Notes under the pieces: model-generated
What the model was told of the DNA's origin: nothing
What the model saw: the letters and a program-made list of their open reading frames with translations, nothing else
Database searches by the model: none
Source: JANXQG01 sp963780045
Lineage (GTDB): Bacteria > Planctomycetota > Planctomycetia > Pirellulales > Thermoguttaceae
Reading direction: 5' to 3'
Assembly (NCBI GenBank): GCA_963780045.1
Contig: CAVZZZ010000001.1
Span: forward strand, 5,518,001 to 5,582,000
Length of the DNA stretch: 64,000 nt
Shown here: one piece after another, positions 17,205 to 25,397 of the stretch
How the letters are laid out: every line of letters starts with the position of its first letter
Position numbering within the stretch: position 1 is the first letter of the stretch
Program-made: the position numbers and the translations under genes

Positions 17205-17650
17205 GCTTTGTTTCTCGAACGTTTCCTCTGGGGCATCTGCGTATTCCACGGTCGGCCGCCTGGAAGGCCCGTCCCGCACGCGCGAGAGAATGTTCGAAAC
17301 GGACTGGGAAAAGAGGAAAGCGCCGAGGGAAGTTCTCGCTCGTCCGATTGGGAACTTCACACCGGTGAGCGAAAGTTTCGCACGCGCGAGCGAAAGTTTC
17401 GCTCTGCCGGTTAAAAGGCCCGCTCGGCAAAATGCAACTTTCCCTCGGCAGAATCCCGCATTCCCTCGACGGGAAAAACTCGAGAAACGAGAGTTTTCAG
17501 TGTTCAGTTTTCAGTGTTCAGCAGGGTACTGAAAACTGAACACTGAACACTGAACACTTCTCCGCCGCCTTCGCCTCCTCCGCCAGCGATACGACACCAG
17601 CGCAGCCGCCCCTCCCGCGACGGCCAGCGCCAGCGTGCCCGGCTCGGGCG
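17205..17650 (+). repeat. long dispersed repeat, copy B
   Basis: Near-identical to 10970-11410, including CTCTGCCGGTTAAAAGGCCC and the terminal palindrome at 17492-17558. It ends inside a truncated PEP-CTERM coding tail. Immediately before it, 17150-17210 has CGCAAAGGCGCAAAG facing CTTTGCGTCTTTGCG, a common planctomycete hairpin. The interval 17078-17510 holds no gene. Confidence 0.85.
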
Positions 17651-17807
17651 TGGGTGTCGGCAAGGTGAGCGCGAAAACGGTTCCGAGCTGCGTAATGCCG
17701 CCCTCTTCGGCCATTCCAAAGAACGTCCCGCTGCTCAGCAGCAAGTCGCCCTGCGGGTAGCCGCCGTCGGTGCCGCCGGTGAAGTCGTAAAGGTCCTCGT
17801 AACAAAC
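17511..17807 (-). pseudogene. truncated PEP-CTERM gene (3' end only)
   Basis: The minus strand keeps one repeat unit (YEDLYDFTGGTDGGYPQG, SSGTFFGMAEEGG), then TPTPEPGTLALAVAGG, a hydrophobic helix and an arginine run. This corresponds to the last quarter of the intact gene at 11273-12121. No signal peptide or upstream repeats remain; the frame upstream of about 17807 is unrelated. Together with the flanking repeat it is a partial duplication. Confidence 0.75.
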
Positions 17808-17975
17808 GCACCCTTGCCATTCTACCCACCCGTGGCGAGGCCGTGCAAGCAATTTGCAATTTGCATTTTTCAATTTGCAATCGCTTTTTTCCCGCGACGA
17901 GGTTTGCCGCCGCGCGGCGCAATTGGCCTTGCAGGCCGCGAGCGTGTATGATTGGAGCAGCATACATCCGAAAAA

Positions 17976-19045
17976 ATGAGGAACCCCGTCATGGAAAACT
18001 CCCTAGCCAAATGCCAATGCGATGGAACCGCCGGCCCCATAACTCCCGAGCCATTTACCCGCCGCGGCTTTCTGAGAACGGCGGCCGCGGCGTCGGCGCG
18101 GGCCAGCTTGTCGGTGCGCCCATGCAAACTGAAAAGTCATCGTCCGAGTCGCTGGTGAAACTCCTCTATGACTCGCTCACTGCGGCGCAGCGAAAGCAAG
18201 TCTGCTTCCCGTGGGCCCATCACGATGAAAAACTCGGACTGCTGCGGACGCGGATTTCGGCGAATTGGCACGTCACCGAACCGGTGATCGAAAGCGAGTT
18301 CTATACGGCCGACCAGCAGCGGCTCGTGCGCGATATCTTCCTGGGCTTGATCCAGCCCGACTGGGTCGCGCGGCTGGACCGCCAGATGAAGGACGACGAA
18401 GAGGGTTTTGGCAAGCAGAGCATCGCGATCTTCGGCACGCCCGGCAACCCGCAAGCAGGCGCCTCGAAGTTCGAATTCGTCCTCAGCGGGCGGCACATTA
18501 CGCTGCGCTGCGACGGCCACTCGGCCGAGCACGTCGCTTTCGGCGGCCCGATCGTTTATGGCCACGCGGCCAGCGGGTTTCACGAAAAGCCGGGCCATCC
18601 CAATAACGTCTTTTGGCCGCAGGCCGTGGCTGCCAACAGCGTCTTCAAAATGCTCGATGGCCGGCAGCGAAAGCAGGCGCTGATAACATCGCCGCCGCGG
18701 GAAAGCGCCGTCGGTTTCCAAGGCCGCGACGGAAAGATTCCCGGCATCGCGGTAAGCGATCTTTCCGCCGATCAAAAGACGCACGTGCAAACGGTGCTGG
18801 CGAAGCTGATCGAACCTTACCGCCAGTCCGACCGCGACCGGGCAGTCACCTGCCTCAAGGCGCAAGGCGGGCTGGACGAGTGCCATCTGGCGTTCTTCGA
18901 GCAGGGCCACCTCCGGCCCGGCGAGTACGACGTGTGGCGCTTGGAGGGCCCGGCTTTTGTCTGGCACTTCCGCGGCGTGCCGCACGTCCACACCTGGGTC
19001 CACGTCGCCGACGATCCGGCCGTGAAGCTCAACGCGGAAACGTAA
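17976..19045 (+). CDS. DUF3500 protein with TAT signal, one frameshift
   Basis: The ATG at 17976 (or 17991) starts a frame with a twin-arginine signal, TRRGFLRTAAAAS. A one-base shift near 18085-18100 leads to the frame that stays open to 19045: ESLVKLLYDSLTAAQRKQV, FVLSGRHITLRCDGH, GPIVYGHAASGFHEKPGH and PHVHTWVHVADDP. These match DUF3500 proteins, which are exported in planctomycetes and have no known reaction. Conserved His-rich motifs (HITLRCDGH, HVHTWVHV) suggest metal binding, by inference. Confidence 0.82.
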
Positions 19046-19085
19046 CGGGCACCGGTTAGAATACGTTGGCGGATTTGGGCAGCAC

Positions 19086-19171
19086 GGGTGGCACGTCCTG
19101 AGCTTCAGGCGAAGGGCGTGGCGACCGGCGAGCACACACGCCCTTCGCCTGAAGCTCAGGACGTGCCACCC
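19086..19171. repeat. perfect 35-bp inverted repeat (MITE/REPIN-like)
   Basis: Arms GGGTGGCACGTCCTGAGCTT...GGCGTG (19086-19120) and their exact complement (19137-19171) surround a 16-base loop. It lies in the gap between the DUF3500 gene and the C25-like peptidase gene and could fold into a very stable hairpin. A diverged copy is at 32062-32138. The rest of 19046-19312 shows no gene. Confidence 0.9.
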
Positions 19172-19312
19172 CGACAAATCGCGTTGACTCTGACGAAGTA
19201 CACGAGCCGGACTGTGCGCGAGCATTCACGCTGCCTGCGCAATTCGGCCTTGCACTCGCGGCATGAAGCGCGGACAATTAAGCGCGAACCGATTGTTCCG
19301 GATTCTGGCCTC

Positions 19313-21703
19313 ATGAAAGCGATAAAACGAAACAGTAGCGTTGCCATAGCGCTCGCGGCCGGCCTGTGCCTCGTCGCGCAGGAAGCGCGAAGTATTGCGG
19401 CGGACATTCCCTGGTTGATCGTTTCCGAAGAACAACCGTGGAGTCTCGCCCTGGCCGCTCCAGTAGCGGCCCGCATGCAGCAATCGGGGCAGCAGCAACC
19501 GGCGCAGCAGCAATTGGCGGAAGCGCCGCTTGTCATGGCGGTAACCAGTCCGCCGATGCGCGAAGCGGAATGGCTGTTGACGTTGTCCGCGCCCGCAAGC
19601 GGACCAACTAACGAAAGCAAGAACAGGCCGATCGTGCTGGCAACTTCCGAGCGCATGAAACTTGGCGCCGTGCTGGAACAACGCTCGCCGCTGGTGCTGA
19701 AGATCGGCAGCGAGCCTTGTGCGGCAAGCGCCGCCGTTGCGCGGCATTTCTGGAAAAACTCGCGATACGCGGTCATCGCCACCGCCGATGACGCCGAGGC
19801 CGCCATTCTCGGCGGCTCGCTGGCGGCGGCGATGCGCGTCCCGCTGCTGCTGTGCCAGCGCGACCAGCCCGGCAAGGGCGTTGAGGCGGCGCTGCAGGCC
19901 CTTTCCGTTACAAAACTTCTCGTAGCGGCCAGCGACCTGAAAAGCGGTCCCCGCTGGATCGATCACTTTGATCTTCCTAGCGACGTGATGTCGCCGCGGG
20001 CCCTGGAGCACCGGCTCGTCGGCGCGTTGGGCCGCGACAAGATCCGCAACGTGGTAGTCGCACGCGCGCCGGATGAACGGGCGGACGTGGGCCACAGCGC
20101 GTGGTTGGCGCCCTATGCGAGCTTCGCCCACGGCGCAGCGGTCGTACTGGTTCGCGCCAATGCGGCGGCCGTGGCTGAGGCCGACGTGCGGCAGTTGGTC
20201 GAGCGCGAGTCGCTGCACTTGGAAACAGTAACCGTGCTGGCCGATTACACGTCGATCGGTTATCGCATCGTGGAAGTCGATCCCAACGCGAGCGAGGATT
20301 GGCCGACCGTGGCAGGGACCACGGAACCGCGAGCAGGGAGCACGGGGCCGCCCGTCGCTCCTTCCTCCCCGCTCCCCGCTCCCCGATCCCTGTCCCCGCC
20401 TCCGCCGCACTACACCGTGCGAACGGAGCCCTTCATTCCCACGCAGGCCGATCAGCTTTCCGCGCTGGGCGTCGGGCGATTGCCGCTGGAATCGCTGGGC
20501 GATACTTCGGTCATGTTTGCGCGAGGCCTGCTGCGGGAAAAGCTGCTGGCCAACCGCGCGCCGCGGGTGTTGATGGTCGCGAATTCGGGCGCCTTTCGGA
20601 AACTGGTGCTGTGCGAGACCATCAGCCGCGTGACGGCTTCGGAGTTCAAGAACGTTGGCGTCCAAGTCGACGAGTTCTATGGCAAATGGGCCGACTCGCC
20701 GGAGATTCTCGACGCTGCCGCAAAGGCGAATCTTATTCTCTACGAAGGCCATCTCTCCTCCCAGGAGTTGATCGACAATCCTGAACTTCGCCGCTCTCCG
20801 CGGCGGGACTACCCGGACGACGGCGAGGAAGCAGCGGGGAGCGGGGAGCAGGGGGCATCACTCCCCGCTCCCCGCTCCGCGCTCCATGCTCGGACCGTCC
20901 CAGCAGAGCCGCTTAACCGGCATTTGCAAGGTCCATTGACCGGGCTGCCGATCGTCTTCCTGCAAAGCTGCGAGTCGGCCGACGATGGCGTCCTCTGGCG
21001 GTTGGATGAACTGGGCGGCGTGGGTCTTATCGGCAGCATGACTTCCATCCACAGCGGCGCCGGCAGCGCGATGCTCAACGCGGCCATGAGCTCGGCCCTG
21101 TACCGCGGCGGGACACTGGGCGAAGTCCTCCGCGACGCCCAAAACTACATGCTCTGCATTGAAGAGCTCAAGGGCCGCCGCGGACACAAGGAACAGGCAA
21201 AGGGCGTCCGCGTGGCGCTCAGCTTTCGCCTCTGGGGCGACCCGGAGCTTCACCTGCTGCCGATGCCGCCGGCCGCGCCCAAGCTGCCGCCGGTGCGCGC
21301 CGAGTGGCTCGGCTTGGACCGTCTATCGATCGACGTGCCCGCCGCGCGGCTGCCCGAAGCAAAATGTGACAAATATACCGCGAATCCATTTCCCAACAGC
21401 CAATTTGCCGGCCTCTTGCGAACCGAAAGCGATGCCACGAAGCGGCTCCTGCCCGTCTATTTCTTTTGCCTGCCGCTGCCCGGCATGTTGAGCGCGAAGG
21501 ATGACTTCGCGCTGGAACCGACGCGCGCCGAGGCCCGGCGGGTCGACGTCCGCATCGATCGCGGCCGCCGCGTGGCCTACGTGGTCTACCTGCCCGACCA
21601 GGAAAGACCCGGCGAGTCCCTGGTGCTGCGGCTTCGGCAGGCGGTGCGCCCGTTAGCGGGTCGCGGGACGACGGCGGGCCAAATCGGGAGGTCGTCGCCG
21701 TGA
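19313..21703 (+). CDS. secreted gingipain-like (C25 type) cysteine peptidase
   Basis: 796 residues from ATG 19313, giving a signal peptide (MKAIKRNSSVAIALAAGLCL). Residues of about 120-230 (YAVIATADDAEAAILGG, AAAMRVPLLLCQ) resemble a cell-wall-binding repeat 2 fold. The second half is caspase/gingipain-like: LILYEGHLSS with the catalytic His, FLQSCESADDG with the Cys, and SFRLWGDPELHLLP, the GDP-L motif that ends C25 domains. Two Pro/Ser-rich linkers (about 20312-20399 and 20829-20885) are palindromic repeats read in frame. The stop overlaps the next start by GTGA, so it is coupled to the transglutaminase-7TM and ATP-grasp genes. The peptidase substrate is unknown. Confidence 0.75.
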   Translation: MKAIKRNSSVAIALAAGLCLVAQEARSIAADIPWLIVSEEQPWSLALAAPVAARMQQSGQQQPAQQQLAEAPLVMAVTSPPMREAEWLLTLSAPASGPTNESKNRPIVLATSERMKLGAVLEQRSPLVLKIGSEPCAASAAVARHFWKNSRYAVIATADDAEAAILGGSLAAAMRVPLLLCQRDQPGKGVEAALQALSVTKLLVAASDLKSGPRWIDHFDLPSDVMSPRALEHRLVGALGRDKIRNVVVARAPDERADVGHSAWLAPYASFAHGAAVVLVRANAAAVAEADVRQLVERESLHLETVTVLADYTSIGYRIVEVDPNASEDWPTVAGTTEPRAGSTGPPVAPSSPLPAPRSLSPPPPHYTVRTEPFIPTQADQLSALGVGRLPLESLGDTSVMFARGLLREKLLANRAPRVLMVANSGAFRKLVLCETISRVTASEFKNVGVQVDEFYGKWADSPEILDAAAKANLILYEGHLSSQELIDNPELRRSPRRDYPDDGEEAAGSGEQGASLPAPRSALHARTVPAEPLNRHLQGPLTGLPIVFLQSCESADDGVLWRLDELGGVGLIGSMTSIHSGAGSAMLNAAMSSALYRGGTLGEVLRDAQNYMLCIEELKGRRGHKEQAKGVRVALSFRLWGDPELHLLPMPPAAPKLPPVRAEWLGLDRLSIDVPAARLPEAKCDKYTANPFPNSQFAGLLRTESDATKRLLPVYFFCLPLPGMLSAKDDFALEPTRAEARRVDVRIDRGRRVAYVVYLPDQERPGESLVLRLRQAVRPLAGRGTTAGQIGRSSP
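20312..20399. repeat. in-frame GAGCAGGGAGC/CTCCCCGCTCC palindromic insert
   Basis: A purine-rich arm (GCAGGGACC, GAGCAGGGAGCACGGGG) faces a pyrimidine-rich arm (CTCCCCGCTCCCCGCTCCCC). It is translated as a Pro/Ser/Ala linker in the C25-like protein. A second, tighter copy lies at 20829-20885 (GCGGGGAGCGGGGAGCAGGG against CTCCCCGCTCCCCGCTCC). Related half-sites occur at about 41850-41875 and 50107-50199. Confidence 0.75.
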
Positions 21704-23265
21704 CGAGCAGATCGGCTTCGGCCTGGACCGTCGTCGTGCTGACGGCGCTGGGCATCGCGGGCATCATCGCGCGGCTGAATCTCGACCTGGAGGCCAGCGA
21801 CAGCGATTGCCTGCTTTGCTATTCGTCTGTTTTCCACGTCCACCGGCCGGACGGCCGCATGGCGGTCGCTTCCGACGCCCGGCTCTTCGCCGCCATTCCC
21901 GAGGCGACTCGCTATTGCAAGGTCGTAAAGCACGAGGTCAACGCTCCCGAAATGGAGCCGGTGAGATACCGCATCCACAACGCCGAGAGCCGCCGCAACG
22001 TCGTGCTGCGGACCGACGTAACCGGCGAGCTCGCTTGCGAAGTGAGCTTCCGGCTGCACTTGGACGCCACGGGCGACTGGCGGCAAAGCGCCCCGCAGCT
22101 TCCGTTGACCGCCAACGACCGTTCCCGTTACCTGGCAAATGCCAACGGCATAACCGCCAACAACAACAAGACCGCCGAGGAGATGCTCAACCGCCTGCGC
22201 GACGGCCATCCCGCTCCGCAGCAGCTCGTCGAGCGGATATTCAAGGAATGCCGCACGGGAATCGAATCGACCGGCCCGCTGGGCGAAAGCAGCGGCGACG
22301 CGACCTTGCTTCACTTGAAAGGTTCGCCTGTTGGCCGTGCGCGGGCGATGGTGCTGCTCTGCCGCGCGGCGAAAATCCCGGCGCGGCTGGCCACGGGCTT
22401 CCAAATCAAAAAAGGCGAGGACGTACAACCGCATAGTTGGGTCGAGGTCTACGTCAACCGCTGGGAGCCCTACGACCTGGAAAACGGCTACGACCGCGAG
22501 CTGCCGAAGGATTTCGTCGCCGTGCGGCACGAAAGCGTCTACCCCGTGCGGGTCACGAATTCGACCGACCTGGAGACCAAGTACGCGATCCGCGAGGCGC
22601 CGCCCGTTGCCCGCACGCTCTTGAGCATTCTCGATCTCCGCCGCCTGCCCGACAAGCTCAAGGAGCCGGTCAAGGTGGTTTTGATCTTGCCGCTGGGCGC
22701 GCTGTTCACGGCTTTTGTGCGGACGATCATCGGCATCCGCACCTTCGGCACGTTCTCGCCCACGCTGCTGGCCCTGGCTTTCGTCTACAACGACTTCCGC
22801 AGTGGTCTGTGCATCTTCGCCGTCGTGTTGGCCACCGGCTTTATCAGCCGCGGCGTGCTGGACCGTTTGAAGCTGCTCTTGGTCCCGCGGCTGAGCATCA
22901 TTCTCACGCTCGTCGTAATGCTCATGGTGCTGGGCATCGCGGTCATGAACTACTTCAACGATGCCCCCGGCGGCCAGACCGTTCTTTTGCCGATGGTGAT
23001 ACTGACCAACCTCGTCGAGCGGTTTTACGTGACCAGCGAGGAAGACAACTTTCTCCTCGCCCTGCGGCTGATGATCACAACGCTCCTCATGTCGCTGGTT
23101 ATCTATTTGTTGCTGAACTGGAAGGTGTTGGGCGACCTGCTGTTCAACTACCCCGAGCTGCACTTCTTCACCGTAGCCGTCCTCGTCGTCATGGGCCGCT
23201 ACACCGGCTACCGCCTGACCGAGCTGGTGCGCTTCCGCGATCTCGTCCAGCCGCCAAGGGGGTAA
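21700..23265 (+). CDS. inactive transglutaminase fused to 7 TM helices
   Basis: 521 residues, GTG start overlapping the preceding stop. An N-terminal membrane anchor (residues 8-24) is followed by a periplasmic transglutaminase-like domain: KGSPVGRARAMVLLCRAAKI replaces the usual catalytic Cys region, while HSWVEVYVNRWEPYDLENG keeps the His/Asp strands, so it is probably non-catalytic and may bind peptides. Residues of about 325-515 form seven membrane helices. This architecture (Transglut_i_TM plus 7TM_transglut) is known to be linked with RimK-like ATP-grasp ligases; here the ligase starts 4 bases downstream and a C25-like peptidase lies upstream. Confidence 0.88.
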   Translation: MTSRSASAWTVVVLTALGIAGIIARLNLDLEASDSDCLLCYSSVFHVHRPDGRMAVASDARLFAAIPEATRYCKVVKHEVNAPEMEPVRYRIHNAESRRNVVLRTDVTGELACEVSFRLHLDATGDWRQSAPQLPLTANDRSRYLANANGITANNNKTAEEMLNRLRDGHPAPQQLVERIFKECRTGIESTGPLGESSGDATLLHLKGSPVGRARAMVLLCRAAKIPARLATGFQIKKGEDVQPHSWVEVYVNRWEPYDLENGYDRELPKDFVAVRHESVYPVRVTNSTDLETKYAIREAPPVARTLLSILDLRRLPDKLKEPVKVVLILPLGALFTAFVRTIIGIRTFGTFSPTLLALAFVYNDFRSGLCIFAVVLATGFISRGVLDRLKLLLVPRLSIILTLVVMLMVLGIAVMNYFNDAPGGQTVLLPMVILTNLVERFYVTSEEDNFLLALRLMITTLLMSLVIYLLLNWKVLGDLLFNYPELHFFTVAVLVVMGRYTGYRLTELVRFRDLVQPPRG

Positions 23266-23268
23266 CCC

Positions 23269-24283
23269 ATGAAGCCCGGCGCGGAAGCGAGCAGATTGAA
23301 GCCCGAAGCGCAAGCGAGTGGGCCGCGATTCCCCTGGCGCTTCTGGGCCTGGCCCAGCGAACTGAAACAAGCGGGCATCGTCGGCATCAACCGCCGCAAC
23401 GGGCGGTACGTCTTGCCGCTGAACCCGCGGCGGCTTTACCCCCGCGTCGACGAAAAGCACATTACCAAGGCCCTCTGCCACGCGGCCGGCATCCCCGTGC
23501 CCCAGACCTACGCCCTGATCGAGAACAACGGCGACGTGAAACGGTTCCTGGCGCTTTCGGGCAACAGGCCCCAGTTCGTCATCAAGCCGGCGGCAGGAAG
23601 CGCGGGCCGCGGTATTGTCGTCGTTGCCCGGCACGACGGGCGGGAGTTCTTCACCTCCAGCGGGCAGCGCTACTCGCTGGCCGATATTCACTACCACATC
23701 GCCACGGTCCTCTCCGGGCTGTATTCGCTGCAAGGCCAGCCCGATCGGGCGATCGTCGAGCAGCGGATCGTCTGCCACGAAGTTTTCTCCAAAGTCAGCG
23801 AAGGGGGCACGCCCGACATCCGCGTGGTCATCTATCGCTGCGTGCCGGTGATGGCCATGGTCCGCTTGCCGACGCGGGCCTCTCGCGGCCGTGCGAACCT
23901 GCACCAAGGCGCGGCCGGCGCAGGCGTCGATCTGCACACCGGCGTCACTTTCGGCGGCGTATTGCAGGACCGCGCGATCGCCGTCCATCCCGACACCGGC
24001 CACTCGATCGCGGGCATTGAAGTGCCCTTTTGGAAAGACCTCCTCCTGCGCCGCGATGAAGCTGGCCGACGTGCTTCAGATGGGCTACATCGGCGTCGAT
24101 TTCGTCGTCGATGCGAATCTTGGCCCCGTCGTGTTGGAGGCCAATGCCCGGCCCGGCTTGAACATCCAAGTAGCCAACCGCCGCGGCCTTCGCCAGCGCC
24201 TGGAATTCGTCCGCTTTCTGCCGGACGAACGCCTGCACGGCGACCGTCGCGACGAAGTGATCGAAGAGCTGGCGGGGATGTGA
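23269..24283 (+). CDS. RimK-like ATP-grasp ligase, one frameshift
   Basis: Alpha-L-glutamate-ligase homologue. ATP-grasp features: FVIKPAAGSAGRGIVVV (ATP-binding Lys and Gly loop), IVEQRIVCHEVF, GTPDIRVVIYRCVPV, and after a shift near 24050 the metal-binding end VVLEANARPGLNIQ in the frame stopping at 24283. Without the shift the original frame runs into an Arg-rich shadow and stops at 24357. Family members form amide bonds between an acidic amino acid and a peptide. The first residues (KPEAQASG, 23299-23321) come from a dispersed repeat also present at about 27227-27280. Operon with the 7TM-transglutaminase and C25-like genes. Confidence 0.85.
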
Positions 24284-25397
24284 CGCTGGTGGCACTCTCC
24301 CTCGGGGAGAGGCGGGCACCGGGGGCACCCGCTTGCGGGTCCAGCGTTGGTCGATGAGGGCTTGCTGGTGCATTCCGCCGGTCCGCGGCCGCGATTTTTT
24401 TCTTTGCTTGTAAAGCATCAAGTTTCGGCCTGTTTTCGTGGGTTTTAACGGCAGGACGAAGGCAGGATGAAGGCAGGGCGAGGCCAGGACGAAGGCAGGA
24501 CGAAGGCAGGATGGACGCGAGAATCCCCGCTTCCGGGTGCTTTCCGCACCAGCAGTTCCTTTCTGCCTTCAATGGACGGTTTCGCGCTCCATTTTTCTGT
24601 CCCCGATGTTTCTGTCGATAATTCTGGCCCTAGCCTCCGGTCTCTCATCCTTCATCGCAGCCCCCGCGCTTTGCGGCCGGATTTTTTCTTCGCGTATTGA
24701 ACATCCGCAAATCCCCGAGTTTTCGGCGGTTTTCCGAACCTAGGGCACGCCTTGAACGGACCTTAAGTGGACCTTGAACGAACTTTGAACGAACCTTGGG
24801 CCAGGTTTGGATGCACCTAGAAACTCCCGCCGCCGCCTGGCCTTTGCACCAGCGTATGGCACGGGGCAGGGAGCATGGAGTGGCAGGTGGGAAGTGGGCG
24901 GTGGCGGTGCGTCGTTCCCCTCTCCTTTCGGGAGACTGGCAGGGGGTGAGGGCGCGTTCGGTCCGCTAATCTCCGACCTCTCATCTCTCATCATCCATCC
25001 CTGATCTTTCATCGTTCATTTTCCCGACTTGCCACCTCCCACTCCTTTCCGCCCGCCATCATACCTCAATTCTTAACTAGTGTCAACAGTCATTGATACT
25101 TTTCGTTTGCCCGTCGCCGCAAGTCCTTGCGCGGCAAGGCTTTACGTCGCTTGACATTTGTTCGCGTTCTCGTGCCTGCCTCCGCGGATGGAGGCCGTGC
25201 GGAAATAGCGCAAGTCTAGGCTGGCAAAGGAGTTGGGGATTTTCCCGCCCCGCCCTTCGCTGCCGGGGAAAACGGCCGGCTCGGAAGTTTTCTCGCCAAA
25301 AGGGCAGCCTATTGACGCATTTTGCCAAGGCCGGTAAGTTACTGTACAAATGGAAACCCGTCGGGCCGCCCGCCCGCGCCAACGTGCCAAGGAAAAT
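24284..25397. other. 1.1-kb gene-free interval with repeats
   Basis: No protein-like frame has support. Contents: a GGGCACCCGC/GCGGGT hairpin at about 24319-24341; a GCAGGACGAAG-type tandem array (24450-24516); a run of ACCTTGAACG-like direct repeats (about 24750-24805); a CCTCTCCTTTCGGGAGA copy of the dispersed repeat (24915-24953); and repeated TCATC/CTCATC pyrimidine tracts (24960-25060). It separates the ATP-grasp operon from the restriction-methyltransferase. Confidence 0.6.
24450..24516 (+). repeat. GAAGGCAGGA tandem array
   Basis: About six imperfect copies of an 11-base unit (GGCAGGACGAA / GGCAGGATGAA variants) head to tail. Noncoding and of low complexity. Confidence 0.8.
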
